From Tetracentron sinense (taxonomy: Eukaryota; Streptophyta; Magnoliopsida; Trochodendrales; Trochodendraceae), in assembly GCA_015143295.1 (NCBI GenBank), contig CM026559.1, positions 22,582,826-22,646,825 on the forward strand: a stretch of 64,000 nucleotides of DNA. Reading direction: 5' to 3'. Shown one piece after another: positions 52,641-64,000 of the stretch. The notes below the pieces were generated by a model. The model searched no databases and had not been told where the DNA came from. It saw only the letters and a list, made by a program, of their open reading frames with translations. The translations under genes and the position numbers were made by a program. Numbering within the stretch: the first letter of the stretch is position 1; each line of letters starts with the position of its first letter.

Positions 52641-55600
52641 TTGGCTCGAGTATTGATTGATACCGGGTCTACTCATTCGTTTGTCTCGCCGAGTTTTTCA
52701 GAAGGTTTTTCTGCAGGGCCAAGTCAGCTAGAACCGGAGTTAGCCATTTCGACTCCGCTCGGCAAAACAGTATTGGCAGATAAAGTGTATAAAAATAGTG
52801 TGGTCCAAGTTGGAAGCCACGAATTGGCGGTTGATCTCATCGTCCTTGGATTCCAGGACTTCGATGTTATAATGGGAATGGATTGGTTAGCAGCACATCA
52901 TGGGCATGTAGCTTGCTTTGAGAAGATGGTACTCTTCAAGCCGGTAAAAGGAAAACCATTTCACTTTCGGGGGTTAAAAAGTAGAGACATTGCCCGTTTT
53001 GCGGCGTTGAGCTTAGCTAACCCCGAGGCAAAGGACTCATCGACTATTCCGGTTGTGAGTGAGTTCCTGGATGTATTTCCAGAGGAGTTGCCAGGATTGC
53101 CTCCAGACAGGGAGATTGAGTTTATGATCGAGCTTGCACCAGGCACAGCTCCTGTATTCAGAGCTCCATATAGAATGGCCCCTATTGAACTCAAGGAGTT
53201 AAAGACTCAGTTGGAGGAATTGCGAGGCCTTGGCTTCATTCGACCAAGTGTCTCACCATGGGGTGCCCCGGTGTTGTTTGTTAAGAAGAAAGATGGCTCG
53301 ATGCGGATGTGTGTCGATTACAGGCAATTGAACAAAGTCACTATAAAGAATAGGTATCCCTTGCCTAGGATTGATGACTTGTTCGATCAGTTGAAGGGAG
53401 CGAGATTTTTCTCAAAGATAGATCTTCGATCGGGTTATCACCAGTTGAAGATTAAGGCGGAAGATGTTCCCAAAACTGCTTTCAGGACTCGATATGGACA
53501 TTACGAGTTCTTGGTGATGCCTTTTGGACTCACGAACGCCCCGGCAGCCTTTATGGATTTGATGAACCGGGTGTTCCGGCCATATCTTGATAGGTGCGTG
53601 ATTGTATTTGTTGATGACATTTTGGTTTATTCCCAGACACGGGAAGATCACACACGCGACCTGCGCCTTGCTTTGGAAATGCTAAGAGAGCACAAGCTAT
53701 ACGCCAAACTTAGCAAGTGTGAGTTTTGGTTGGAAGAGGTGGCATTCCTAGGCCACGTTGTATCGGCGGAAGGCATTTCGGTGGATCCAAAGAAGATAGA
53801 GGCAGTCATGAATTGGGCGAGGCCCAAGAGTGTCACGGAGATACGCAGTTTTCTTGGGTTGGCAGGCTACTACAGGAGATTCGTAGAGGGTTTCTCCAGC
53901 CTTGCAGCACCGCTCACTTACCTGACAAGGAAGAACGCTAAGTTTGTATGGAGCGACAAATGTGAGATCAGTTTCACGGAACTGAAGAGGAGGCTTACCA
54001 CAGCTCCTGTCCTTACGGTGCCATCCGGACCTTATGGGTATGAGGTGTATAGTGATGCCTCACACGTTGGACTTGGGTGTGTACTCATGCAGCACAAGAA
54101 AGTCATTGCCTATGCGTCAAGGCAGTTGAAAGAGCATGAGAAGAACTATCCTACGCACGACTTAGAGCTTGCCGCTGTCGTGTTTGCGCTCAAGATCTGG
54201 CGACATTACTTATACGGGGTGGAATTCTATGTGTATACGGATCACAAGAGTCTCAAATACCTCTTTTCCCAAAAGGAATTGAATCTAAGGCAAAGGCGTT
54301 GGATGGAATTTCTGAAGGACTATGATTGTACCATTCAATACCACCCGGGTAAAGCAAATGTAGTGGCTGATGCTTTGAGTAGAAGACCTCCGGGGTTATT
54401 AGCATGCATGTTAGTGCAGGAATGGAAGTTACTTGAAGACTTGGCAAATCTGGACATTAGTGTGAATGACTCTGTCCGTAGTCCTATCTTGGCAAATGTC
54501 ACGGTTCGGCCATACATTATAGATTTGATCCAAGAATACCAAGCCACGGATGCTGAATTGTTGGCTTATCGGAACAAGGAAGTTGCTAAGGGTAGTGAGG
54601 ACTTCTCTCTCACTAGCCGAGGTGCTATCACATTCAAGGGAAGGCTGTGTGTTCCAGCCAATGCAAATCTTCGGAGGGAGATTATGGATGAAGCCCACCG
54701 GGCAAAGTACACAGTGCATCCAGGGGGTACGAAGATGTACCGGAACCTCAAGAGTCACTTTTGGTGGCGAAATATGAAGAGGGAGGTTGCGGAATATGTA
54801 GCACGGTGCTTGGTGTGTCAACAGGTGAAAGCAGAACACATGCGGCCCGCCGGTCTATTACAGTCCCTTCCGATTCCCGAGTGGAAATGGGAGAACATAT
54901 CCATGGATTTCATAGTTGGCTTGCCAAAGACGGCAAGGGGTTCAGATGCGATATGGGTAGTAGTGGATCGTTTGACGAAGTCCGCTCACTTCTTGCCTTA
55001 CCGAACTACTTTCAACTCTAGTCAGTTAGCTGCTTTGTACATCAAGGAAGTGGTGAGGTTGCACGGAGTGCCTGTCAGTATTGTGTCGGATCGGGATCCA
55101 AGATTCACATCACGATTCTGGAAAAGCTTTCAGGAAGCTATGGGTTCCCGACTTGATTTCAGTACTGCTTTTCATCCACAAACGGATGGACAAACCGAGA
55201 GGGTGAACCAAGTAATAGAAGATATGCTTCGGGCTTGTATGCTGGATTTCAAAGGCAGTTGGGAAGAGCACTTACCTTTGGTGGAGTTTGCCTACAACAA
55301 TAGCTATCAGGCAAGTATCCAAATGGCACCATTTGAGGCCTTGTATGGGCGAAGCTGCAGGTCTCCTCTCTACTGGGATGAGGTAGGAGAAAGAAAAGTA
55401 CTTGGTCCGGAGTTGATTGAGCAAACAGCTAGTATAGTCAAGGTCATCCGGGATCGGTTGAAAGCCGCTCAAGATCGCCAAAAGAGCTATGCAGACACAC
55501 GCCGCAGGGACTTGGAATTTCAAGTAGGGGATCGAGTCTTTGTGAAAGTATCTCCTAGCAAAGGGATCATGAGATTTGGAAAGCGAGGCAAGCTCAGTCC

Positions 55601-55943
55601 TCGCTATGTTGGACCGTTTGAGATTATCACGCGGGTTGGTGAAGTTGCTTATCGAGTAGCTCTCCCACCTCACATGGCCGCGGTTCACAACGTTTTCCAC
55701 GTATCTATGCTTCGGAAGTACATTGCGGACCCTTCGCATGTACTAGAATTGGAACCGTTGGAAATTCGAGAGGACCTCACCTTGATTGAAGAGCCGGTTC
55801 AGATTTTGGATCGAAGAGATCAAGTGCTTCGCAACAAGACTATTCCTTTGGTTCTAGTGCAATGGCAACACCATGCTCGGGAAGAAGCTACATGGGAGCG
55901 TGAAGCCGAAGTCAAAGCGAAGTACCCGGAATTGTTTGAATGA
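52641..55943 (+). CDS. Pol polyprotein of chromovirus B
   Basis: 1100 codons, open throughout. Protease with DTGS at residues 7-10. RT with [17 protein letters not shown] and FVDD at about residues 323-326. RNase H with catalytic Asp in YSDAS near residue 472 and [16 protein letters not shown]. Integrase zinc-binding domain with H near residue 693 and CLVCQQ, and core with [12 protein letters not shown] and [18 protein letters not shown]-terminal chromodomain from about residue 1050 ([19 protein letters not shown]). The encoded enzymes process the polyprotein, copy the RNA and insert the DNA copy. The annotated Met is the first in the open frame; the natural N-terminus may lie upstream, reached from gag. 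Confidence 0.95.
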   Translation: MARVLIDTGSTHSFVSPSFSEGFSAGPSQLEPELAISTPLGKTVLADKVYKNSVVQVGSHELAVDLIVLGFQDFDVIMGMDWLAAHHGHVACFEKMVLFKPVKGKPFHFRGLKSRDIARFAALSLANPEAKDSSTIPVVSEFLDVFPEELPGLPPDREIEFMIELAPGTAPVFRAPYRMAPIELKELKTQLEELRGLGFIRPSVSPWGAPVLFVKKKDGSMRMCVDYRQLNKVTIKNRYPLPRIDDLFDQLKGARFFSKIDLRSGYHQLKIKAEDVPKTAFRTRYGHYEFLVMPFGLTNAPAAFMDLMNRVFRPYLDRCVIVFVDDILVYSQTREDHTRDLRLALEMLREHKLYAKLSKCEFWLEEVAFLGHVVSAEGISVDPKKIEAVMNWARPKSVTEIRSFLGLAGYYRRFVEGFSSLAAPLTYLTRKNAKFVWSDKCEISFTELKRRLTTAPVLTVPSGPYGYEVYSDASHVGLGCVLMQHKKVIAYASRQLKEHEKNYPTHDLELAAVVFALKIWRHYLYGVEFYVYTDHKSLKYLFSQKELNLRQRRWMEFLKDYDCTIQYHPGKANVVADALSRRPPGLLACMLVQEWKLLEDLANLDISVNDSVRSPILANVTVRPYIIDLIQEYQATDAELLAYRNKEVAKGSEDFSLTSRGAITFKGRLCVPANANLRREIMDEAHRAKYTVHPGGTKMYRNLKSHFWWRNMKREVAEYVARCLVCQQVKAEHMRPAGLLQSLPIPEWKWENISMDFIVGLPKTARGSDAIWVVVDRLTKSAHFLPYRTTFNSSQLAALYIKEVVRLHGVPVSIVSDRDPRFTSRFWKSFQEAMGSRLDFSTAFHPQTDGQTERVNQVIEDMLRACMLDFKGSWEEHLPLVEFAYNNSYQASIQMAPFEALYGRSCRSPLYWDEVGERKVLGPELIEQTASIVKVIRDRLKAAQDRQKSYADTRRRDLEFQVGDRVFVKVSPSKGIMRFGKRGKLSPRYVGPFEIITRVGEVAYRVALPPHMAAVHNVFHVSMLRKYIADPSHVLELEPLEIREDLTLIEEPVQILDRRDQVLRNKTIPLVLVQWQHHAREEATWEREAEVKAKYPELFE

Positions 55944-56032
55944 ATTTTGTATAGGTTTTGTATATGTAGCTTGTAATATTGTTTGATTCTGTAATGCATG
56001 TCTCATCCAAATTTCGAGGACGAAATTTTTGT

Positions 56033-56045
56033 AAGGGGGGAAGGA
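56033..56045 (+). other. Polypurine tract of element B
   Basis: AAGGGGGGAAGGA directly before the 3' LTR. Confidence 0.85.
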
Positions 56046-58327
56046 TGTAGAGCCCCGGACCTTTTCACATTTATGCATGACCCTTCGTAGCCATTTTTCC
56101 TTTAAAGTAATGCAATTAATAAATAAGGAAGAAATTGGAAATTCCGAAACGTCAGAAATGTTCGTTTTCGAAGTACGAACCCAACGCAAGTTGAATCGTC
56201 AAAATCGGACGAACGAGTCAAAAGTTATGGGCAAAACAGTTTGGACCTACAGACCACCGATCGCTCGGTCCATGGAGCGATCGATCGGTCCAAAACCGAT
56301 CGCTCGGAGGCTATCGACTGGTCGAGATTTTTCTATGGGGAAATTTTCCAGAGAGTGAAATTTCAACCGATCGCTCGGTTATGAAACCGATCGATCGGTA
56401 GGCAACCGATCGATCGGTCATTAACACCGATCGCTCGGCCCTCGCGTTTTGCAGAATTTTCACTAAGGGCATTTTCGGCATTCGGGTGTTATACCCTTTC
56501 TTATATAGGATTGCCCGAGCCTTTAGGGCTCATTCTCAACCCTTAGAGTTTTTTGAGAGATAGAGAGAAAGGAGAAGGTTTTCCTAAACCTAGGGTTTCC
56601 ATTTGAAGAGAAATCAAAGGGGTTTGAGACCCTAGATCATCCTCAAGTCTATTTTCTCCAAGTCTCGGCTCAAGCTCGTGTGGGGCACTCTCCTCAAGCT
56701 AGGGCAGCAACTCACGGTCGTTTTGGAAAGGGGGATTTCTTCCTCACTTGATCAAGGTCGGTGCTTTTTACTACCCTCCTAGTTATAGCCTCTCCTTTCC
56801 TTATTTCTTCTTGTTTTCCTTCATATATATATATATTATGAGATGGGTGGTATGTATGGTAAATGGAGAGGGATGTTGGCGAATGGATGCCGTGTGGATG
56901 ATGTAATGAATGAATGGGGAAGGGCATTGTACAAATAATAAACATACAAGTGTGATGTGAGTATAACCCACCTAGAAAAGCATGTTGTAGGGTTAATGAA
57001 TAATGAATGTACCATGTTTGATGAAATGCCAAGGTGAATAAAATGAATGATAAATTAAGAAAATGCATGTTTAAGGTTTATGGAAATTGCTAGGGTTATG
57101 ATAGTGTGATTGTTCGCTTTCCCTAAATGATATCAATATGGCATTGCCCAAATCATTGATGTTATGCGTTATGAATTACTCAAATGCCATATTTAATTCT
57201 AAATGCAAGTATGCACACGACCTCACGAGCACGCATACATGACATGATTTTACCGAGGTTTTCAAGAATGGGATTTAGAGGTGGGGCATATCGTACGATA
57301 TGTTTTACCTCGCTTTTGGCAAGGACAAGACAATCATGCATTTTCATAAGAAGGGTCTCCCTTCCCTCACAAGTGCATACATCACATAAGAAGGGCCTCC
57401 CTTCCCTCGCAAGTACATCTCACAAGAACATCTCACAAGTGAAAGGACATGACATGAGCATTTAGGAAGAAGGGTCTCCCTTCCCTCACAAGTAGTTTAC
57501 TCTTCCAAGCATGATACAAGCAAGCATGACATGGCATGACAAGCATGGGCATTTAGGAAGAAGGGTCTCCCTTCCCTCACAAGTAGTTTACTTTCCAAGC
57601 AAGCAAGACATGGCATGACATGCATGATACGATAAGATAAGACTAACATGACAAGTTTTCAAGCAAGGAAATGGTATTTTCAGTCAAGTCAAGTGCACGG
57701 TGTTTTCAAGGGTTTTATCGGCTTTTATGAATTCAAGCATGATTATGTACTCCTTTACTTTATTGTCATGATATAAATTATTCCTGCTTTATATGCTTGA
57801 ATTGTTTCCTGCTTTATATATGTGAAATGCTTCCTGCTTCCTATACTGCTATGGTTTTGCTATGACTATTGGTTAGTATTTAGTACCCGCTGAGTATTCC
57901 ATGCTCAGCCGTACTTCTTATGTCGGCAGGTTCTGAGGGAGCTGCTGCTCCGTTTGATATCTGTGCTCCGAGCCCTTGGGTGGAGGAGGAGTACGTCGAG
58001 GAGCCTTTGGAGGAACCTCCCGTAGAGGGTTACCATTAGGTGGTTGTAGATTCTGAGTGAATAGCTGTGGGTGAGATGAGAGATATACTTTCATGTATTT
58101 TGGCGGGTCTGTCCGCACTTTCTTTTGGTTACTTTTCTATAACTTGGATTTGCGCATGTATATTCATAGAGGTTTGGTTAGACCTCCACTGTGTTTTATA
58201 GTTATGTTCCGCTATATTGTCCTCTATGGTATATGCTCTGTGGGTTTTGCAGGTTGGTTGTCAAGCAAGTCATGATTAGTCGTCCAAAGTTCACTCTAAC
58301 TCCTAGGGTGGGTTTTGGGTCGCGACA
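56046..58327 (+). repeat. 3' LTR of element B
   Basis: 2282 bp, differing from 48584-50864 by one inserted base near its start as far as I can see. It contains second copies of the palindrome array, leader repeats, hairpin and mini-ORF. Confidence 0.96.
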
Positions 58328-58332
58328 GAAAT
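58328..58332. repeat. Target-site duplication of element B (right)
   Basis: GAAAT, the partner of 48579-48583. Confidence 0.95.
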
Positions 58333-58389
58333 CGTTTTCTTAAAAAAAGATAAGGGAAAAGAAAAATACAATGAGCTAATAGGAACGGG

Positions 58390-58492
58390 GCTAGTACTAG
58401 GTATACTTGGAATGTTGTTTGAATCTTGATTGCTGTTACTTCCTCCTTTGATTTACCCAAGAACCGGGTCACTATTGTGAGTGGAACAACCT
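58390..58492 (-). pseudogene. IQD (IQ67-domain) gene exon fragment
   Basis: The minus-strand frame reads AEVVPLTIVTRFLGKSKEEVTAIKIQTTFQVYL. Plant IQD proteins have AEVVRLT...GKSKEEVAAIKIQTAFRGYLARRAL at the start of the IQ67 calmodulin-binding domain. The exon-like piece starts after TGCCGTGCAG, a good splice acceptor preceded by a T-rich tract, and loses similarity after VYL. The conserved Arg-Gly of the IQ motif is Gln-Val here. No other exon of the gene is visible on either side of element B. It is a decayed host-gene fragment or transposon-captured exon. IQD proteins bind calmodulin at microtubules and membranes. Confidence 0.55.
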
Positions 58493-59472
58493 CTGCACGG
58501 CACAGCAAACTCAGTTGAGAAATGATAAAAAGGAACTAAAGAAAAAGTAGGTCTAATTCGAAAATCTAAATCAGCATTTACTAACAAAAATACCATCAAA
58601 GCACAGATACTAAAAGCATGTGAACTGTGGTTTATTTGAATTGACAATTGGAAATAACCATCGGAATTCCCATCTTCTCTACATTACAAAGAAAAAAGGA
58701 AAATCCAACTAAAATTTTTTGTTGAAATCGAGGATTTGGATTGCTAAAGTGGATCCGCCAACTATGAGTCTGTAACTTTAGATCTTCATTTGGAACTATA
58801 GGTCTACTGAATAGGATCCATTAATCATTGTCAACAACCCCCTCTTTTTGTATCTCTGGGTTGTTTTGCAAGCCTGAAACAGTTTGGCTACATTCGCAAC
58901 ACTTCAGGTTTCCTTCTTAAGAAAACTCAAGAACACGAAGTGTTTAGAATGGAAGCTTCTCTCTCAAGTTTTCTACTCCGAAATGATTCAAAAGTACCAG
59001 TCCGAATCTCACTCCAAAAATCTCATCCTTATTCCTACAAGTCTTCCCCTATTAATAGAGAAAAATATATTTTATTAATCAAAATATTCTTTAATGTGAC
59101 AGCTAACCAATTCTGACACATGCCAACTGTTTTGAGTTAAAAGGAGCCTTTTTATTAAAATGTAGACAAAATCTATTAAGTAGAGCCTATCTGTTAATAA
59201 ATGGATGTATTCTGTTTAAAGTAATTGACATCTGTGAAAAGGAGCCTATCTGTTAAGTACCACGTGTTTTATTAAGAAATAATTACCAGCTCACCAAATC
59301 ACTGTAACCAACTTTCAGTTACGATTTAATCCTTTGGACGTTATGACCTAAATAGCTTTCAGATATGTTCTTCAAAGGTTAAAGGAGTAAACTGCTTCCA
59401 AAAAAGTTTATCTACTTTAACAAATTCCCTCCTAGCCCTTCAAATCACATCTCATAATCCTTCCCCTAGATA

Positions 59473-59494
59473 CATACATATATATATATATATA
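59473..59494. repeat. (TA)n microsatellite
   Basis: About ten TA dinucleotides. Confidence 0.85.
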
Positions 59495-61540
59495 AATCAT
59501 TGTACAGTAAAGGCAGGTCATAAGCCTTTAGAATACCTTGTCTAGAGAAATCCTAAATGTTGGACGATGATACTATTCTCAGGGTGGATGCGATATCCAC
59601 CGCCAGACCTCAATCATCTAGTACGAGAGAATGAGACTATGGAGGCTGTGTTTTCCTCTATTAGCCCATAGGGAAATGGGGGCAAGATACATCCCAAAAT
59701 TTCCTCTTGACTGTCAGCTCAGGAAGTAATCCACACTTTGCTGGAATAGGAGATAGGAGGAACACACACGCCCATTCCCACGAGGAAGGTAATCAATACC
59801 GTTAATTCCCGACAAGGCAATAAGGTACATGGTGATCTGATTTCACCGAATCCCTATGGAGACAAGGTCGAACTAGTAACCGCCTTTGTCATCTCAACGG
59901 AGTATAACTAATTCGAGCTTTTGATCAACATAAGCCCATAATATCATTGATTCAAGACCTGTCTTGAAGAATAGAATATCATAATGGCATTAGAAAACAT
60001 TCAATAGTCTGATTCTACTAAAATCTTACCAATGACAAATTTAGTTCTGACGGAATATACTGCCTTTGAGCTTTCCAATAGATTTCTGAAAGCTTATCAG
60101 TTGATCAAAATCTGTTCATTTGATCATATCATCTGCAAAATACTCGAACTACTTTAGGTCGTGAAGGCATAGTGAGTTGATCAGCATGCTCGGAGTTCGG
60201 ATCTTATTCTCGAACATGGCATACTTCAAGGTATTTGAAAGCTTATCACACTCAAAAGTGTTAAACCGTAAAAAAACAGGATAAATGAGCATCTGATATG
60301 CTATTGACTCAAGGTCTATTCTTAAGCAAAGCATTTTCTTAAGGTGATGAAACCTTTTCAATCATCATAATCTTTTATCCATGTGACTTCTGACTAGTTC
60401 AAAATCTGATCTGACTAGGAAATGTTTTCCACATTTCAGCGCATCATTTTTCATCATCAACAGTTTTAAAACACAGTGAAATTCTTAGAGGATGTGTAGT
60501 ACATACTTTCAAGTAGTGTGGCATCGAGCATCGAGTTAGGGCAACATTGTAATACGGGTTGGTCTTATTTTAAGGAGTTTAGATGGTGGAATACATGTCA
60601 ACATCATTTAAACATGTTGAGCACTCTCAAACAAAACCAACTAAGAGTACTATGAAAATAGTAGGATTACGCCATTACAAGTCATATATACATGATTAAT
60701 TATTTGGAAAATAATTTTTTTAGGGACTGTAATACCCTAATTTCAAAATAATTTGAGAAAATCAACATGTTCCTTGGAAAGTTTTATTTTCATGGGTTGC
60801 AGGATTTAATTATGTTTACTAACAGTTTATTTCATATACAAACTTTAGTTTTTTGCAGGCTTTTGATACTTCTGCATTGAACTCATCAATACAGTTAGTA
60901 ATCCTAGCAGCTATAGGCCAACTCATAAGAGCAATTGGGCATCACTTGACTCCACGTTTATGAATTCACAAAGACATAAATCAAATTTTTGGAAAAAATA
61001 TTGCTCACTAACAATTCCTTAAGAAGTTTTAATAATTATTCACTAGGAACACCCTCAACTTTAACCTAATACTTATATGAATGACTTAGAAAAGGCATTC
61101 TAAATCAAACCCAATGAGGAACAACTTACTATTAATATAAGCCCAAGGTTTTATAGCAAGTTTCTTCAAGATCACAAGACAAACAATAGATCGAATATAT
61201 GATTTCAGATTTTTGAAACTTTTTTTTTTTACACTTGCAATTCAGGATAATAATGGTTGAAGAAATAAGTTACAATAGAAATTAATTGTTCAAAGAAGAT
61301 GGATATAGACTAAACCCTATATTTATAGTTAATTAAAGATTTCAGTAGAATTCTTCAAGAGCCCTGATTTTAAACCCAAATTTGAAGTCAGTCGAGGTTA
61401 CATGAACATGAAGAAACCCCCATCGACGGAATGAGAGAGATCAATATACCCTATTATAAAATAGGGTTATAATTCCCCCTTCAACTAACTGAAAAATCCC
61501 AAAATTTTCCCTCCCTACAAAATAATCATAAACCCTAATG

Positions 61541-61683
61541 CTATGTTTGGTTGCCGAGAAAATTGATGAAAGCATGGGAAATAAAAGAAAATTTTGGATT
61601 TTTAATACAATTTTTAGTTGTGTTTTGTCTAATTTTCTTTTCTTTTCCATGTTTTTACTTATTTTCTCAACAACCAAACATAG
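61541..61683. mobile_element. MITE, 143 bp
   Basis: Terminal inverted repeats of 23 bp with two mismatches: CTATGTTTGGTTGCCGAG at the left and the complement of CTCAACAACCAAACATAG at the right. AT-rich, non-coding interior. The superfamily is not clear because flanking duplications are not obvious. Confidence 0.65.
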
Positions 61684-61689
61684 GTAAGG

Positions 61690-62053
61690 GTGTGTTTGTT
61701 TGGCAAGAAAGTGAGGGAAAAGAAAAGAAAAGTGTATTTTCTTGCACTTTTCATGTGTTTGGTTTGCAAGAAACACGCTTTTATTTTCTTGCACTTTCTC
61801 AATTATGACAAACTTTCTCCCAAAAACTTCATCCATCTTTCGATGGTTATTTTGAGAGAAAATTTAAGATTTTTTTTCTTTTTCCTTTTTTTTTCTTTTC
61901 ATTTCATTTCTTTTCTTTCACCCACTTTCTCGCCAACCGAACGCACCCACCAAATGAATGAAGTTTTTGGGATAAAATTAATCATAATTGAGAAAATGCA
62001 AGAAAACACACTTTTCTTTTCCCATCCCTCAATTTCTTGCCAAACGAGCACAC
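61690..62053. mobile_element. Foldback MITE-like element
   Basis: Two long inverted arms: GTGTGTTTGTTTGGCAAGAA at the left matches the complement of the right end at 62053. Both arms include AAGAAAAGTGTRTTTTCTTGC and CTCAATTATGA...CCCAAAAACTTCAT. The left arm has an internal partial duplication. An inner pair of inverted ends, GGGTGTGTTTGTTTGGC and the complement of GCCAACCGAACGCACCC (to 61947), suggests nested or rearranged copies. Confidence 0.6.
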
Positions 62054-62287
62054 TGGGAACATTAGATATAATGAGATCATCCATGTCTAAGGTGTCTCCT
62101 ATATTACCTGGACTTAGTTGGATAAGAGCTTCTGACTTCTTCTTCTTCTTCGCAACCCTCCTGTTTGATTTCCAACATGGAAACTAAAGCATGTAGTATT
62201 TGGCTCGTTTCCGAGTAAATCCAAGAGGGCCGATCGATCGGTGGCACGCGACGGGAATGGCTTGGACTGCCAATCGATCGGCCTGGG
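62054..62287. other. Spacer with GATCGATCGG motifs
   Basis: No gene. At 62228-62284 two CGATCGATCGG/AATCGATCGG palindromes resemble those in the B LTR, so this may be a small fragment of a related LTR. Confidence 0.35.
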
Positions 62288-64000
62288 TGTTAGACATTAT
62301 GCCCTGAAAAAGTCATTTAGATTGTTAGATTCTTATTAATTTGATTAATAAAGACTTCTTCTTAATCTATTCCGTATTCATTATGGATAATTGACCATGA
62401 TCATAAGATGATCTATACGATATGAGATATCGATAAAGGTCCTTAGGATATATTGTAGGAAAGTTATGTGATTGGATTATCACAGGCAGATATAACTTTC
62501 AAGTTCCTTATACCTTATATAGTCACAACTATGGGTGAAGTTGGGCACTTCACTTATATGGCTGCCACTATGTTAAGATGTTCTTAATAGTTGAGATGTA
62601 GTTCTATCTCGAACTATTGTAGTGGAGACTATACATCAGGATATAGGTGCTTAAATATATACTGACTGATTGCATTCTATAAGAGACCTCTTTCATAAAT
62701 ATACTATCAGATAGTTAGTCTCCCATTCACATTGAACTGTTTTGATGATCCTTAGATCTGATGAGTTCATCTATGACTAGGCAATAATCTGACTGTTTTG
62801 ATTCCACCAAAGTATTTTCTACCTTAGGGAATACGATATAGTGACAGTTGGATAGTCAGAAAGCCATTTGATTCATGATGAATTTCAAACAAGAAATTCA
62901 TGCTCATTAATTTGAGAGATTATCCAAGTTCCGGGTAAGACAGTTAATTAAGTATAAATCTTGCGCAGGTGATTTTGAAATCAAAATAAGTTTTGAAATA
63001 TATTTTTATTAAAAGATATTATACTTATCAAAGGATTTTCTCAAAATGTTTTTCATGAGAAATTGTTACTCATGGCTTAATCAGAAGTCTTGGAAACCCA
63101 GATGATGTGCAATGGGCTATGAGTTAGATAGTATGTCAATCTCGAATGCCCATTATGGATAATGTTTTTGGAAGGATAAATTGAATTAAAAAGTTCATGT
63201 GGCGGGATCCCTATTGGTTAATGTTCCTACACCATGATTCAATTGCAACATGGATATCTCACGTTACTTGCAATTCCGATGTAATTCCTGTTTAGGGTCA
63301 ATGGGATAACATTGGGTAAGCCAGGGTAAGAATGCCACAGAGCAATCTGTGGAGATGCTCACATAAGAAATATAAGCTTAATAATTGATTAAATGTTAAT
63401 CAATTATTTAAGTGACTAAAAGTTAATCATTAATAAAATAGATTAAAAGTTAATCTATTTTTTAAATTAATTGTTAATTTAAATGTGGGGATTATATTAG
63501 TAATTATTTAAATAACCTAATTAAAGGGGAAATGGGTTGGATCCATATCCATAAATCCATAAGGATGGACCTTTAATATGGGCCCAAGCCCAAGGGTTTA
63601 AACCCTAGGGTGGGGCGCCCACTTTAGAAATCTTAATTGGATTAGGACATGGTTACTTAAATAATTATTGAATAATAATTCTATTTATTATAGAATTAAA
63701 ATCCAATGATTGGATTGCAAGTAGGATTAAGATGAGAAGTAGTTGGAATGCAATAAGGATTCTTTAACTCCCCAAAGCTCACGCCCTCTTTAAGCTCACA
63801 CTCACCCCCTTGTGGTTGTGGTCTCCTAGTTTGACTAGGATTCCTCTCTTATGTTGGTTGTTGACTAATCCCTTTATTTAAGGAATTCATTTTGAAAAAT
63901 GACTCTTTAATTAGAAGGATTACTATAACTAAAGTAGTTATAGATAAACTAAGAGTTTTAATTAATAGTAAGAGTTATTATTAATTGATAATTCCTAAGG
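62288..64000 (+). repeat. LTR-like repeat F3, running off the window
   Basis: Starts TGTTAGACATTATGCCCTG. The first 945 bases match F1, then it continues with different sequence to the window end, including a hairpin cluster at 63381-63481. The right boundary is outside the window, so it could be an LTR longer than 1.7 kb or an LTR plus internal sequence. Confidence 0.6.
63381..63481. repeat. Cluster of four AT-rich inverted repeats
   Basis: Successive hairpins with 3-base loops: ATAATTGATTAA/ATG/complement, a weaker TGACTAA one, AAATAGATTAA/AAG/complement, and AAATTAA/TTG/TTAATTT. All share the core GATTAA-N3-TTAATC or a close variant. Confidence 0.8.

Larger units (their letters stand above)
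48584..58327 (+). mobile_element. Whole-looking, very young chromovirus B (Tekay/Del-like)
   Basis: A 9744-bp LTR retrotransposon with LTRs of 2281 and 2282 bp that differ by about one base by eye, a 5-bp duplication GAAAT, primer site, gag, pol with integrase and C-terminal chromodomain, and polypurine tract. All expected parts are present and the long frames are open, so it looks whole. The near-zero LTR divergence implies a very recent insertion, probably within tens of thousands of years at usual plant rates. Chromodomain integrases direct insertion to heterochromatin. Lineage is inferred from long LTRs and the chromodomain. Confidence 0.96.
58333..61540. other. Mostly unannotated intergenic DNA
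   Basis: Apart from the IQD piece and a TA run I find no supported gene or repeat. The short frames at 58884 and 60149 (minus) have no recognisable product. Confidence 0.5.

Noticed and set aside
59610-59640. rRNA-like AGTACGAGAG motif
   Set aside because: The match is about ten bases and the surrounding sequence does not follow 26S rRNA.
61690-62187. Phe/Lys-rich ORFs in both strands
   Set aside because: They arise from the T- and A-rich arms of the foldback element.

Overview
The window is gene-poor plant nuclear DNA, almost certainly from an angiosperm. Evidence: Ty3/gypsy chromoviruses with long (2.3-2.6 kb) LTRs and initiator-Met primer sites, Tat/Ogre-type gypsy elements with a second RNase H, a plant L1-type LINE with a C-terminal RNase H, short Helitrons, foldback MITEs and a tRNA-derived SINE-like copy. 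I see no intact host gene, no tRNA or rRNA gene and no CRISPR. The only host-gene trace I recognise is a short exon-like piece of an IQD (IQ67-domain) gene next to a retrotransposon at 58.4 kb. The species cannot be named from this sequence.

Layout. 1-6394: broken chromovirus A1 on the minus strand, ending in a 28-base N gap. 6423-7280: uncharacterised AT-rich DNA. 7281-15183: broken Tat/Ogre-like element C (RT, two RNase H, integrase, repeat-rich 3' UTR, partial 3' LTR). 15184-18675 and 29070-30288: one L1-type LINE on the minus strand, split by element D. 18676-29069: element D, a complete Ogre-like LTR element with 5-bp target duplication GATAT, a long gag ORF but no pol. 30289-31233: LTR-like repeat F1. 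31556-38955: chromovirus A2 on the plus strand, an almost exact inverted copy of A1, ending in a 96-base N gap. 39052-39771: F2 on the minus strand. 39772-40072: relic of a third chromovirus LTR (G). 40073-46617: mostly unannotated, with one SINE-like copy and one unassigned ORF. 46618-47237 and 47268-47808: two short Helitrons. 47811-48375: remnant of a Ty1/copia element. 48584-58327: element B, a complete, very young chromovirus with intact-looking gag and pol and TSD GAAAT. 58333-61540: little recognisable beyond the IQD piece. 61541-62053: MITE and foldback element. 62288-64000: third copy (F3) of the LTR-like repeat.

History. The LINE is the oldest part of the left half. C abuts its truncated 3' end and D landed inside it, with about 1% LTR divergence, so probably under one million years ago. 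B is far younger: its LTRs differ by about one base. A1 and A2 share nearly every base of their interiors, yet the two different LTRs that can be compared differ by about 5%. They therefore look like two copies of one old insertion, made by segmental duplication or by the assembly, and not two transpositions.

The most notable signals are inside the LTRs and UTRs. Chromovirus families A and B, otherwise divergent, share a hairpin followed by a short acidic reading frame in the transcribed part of the LTR. Both also carry arrays of GATC-centred palindromes upstream of the TATA box, with different flanks that stay palindromic. D carries a 16-unit tandem array in which most units can fold into a hairpin, one with matched changes on both arms. 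Families A and B also share an intron-like interval between gag and pol.
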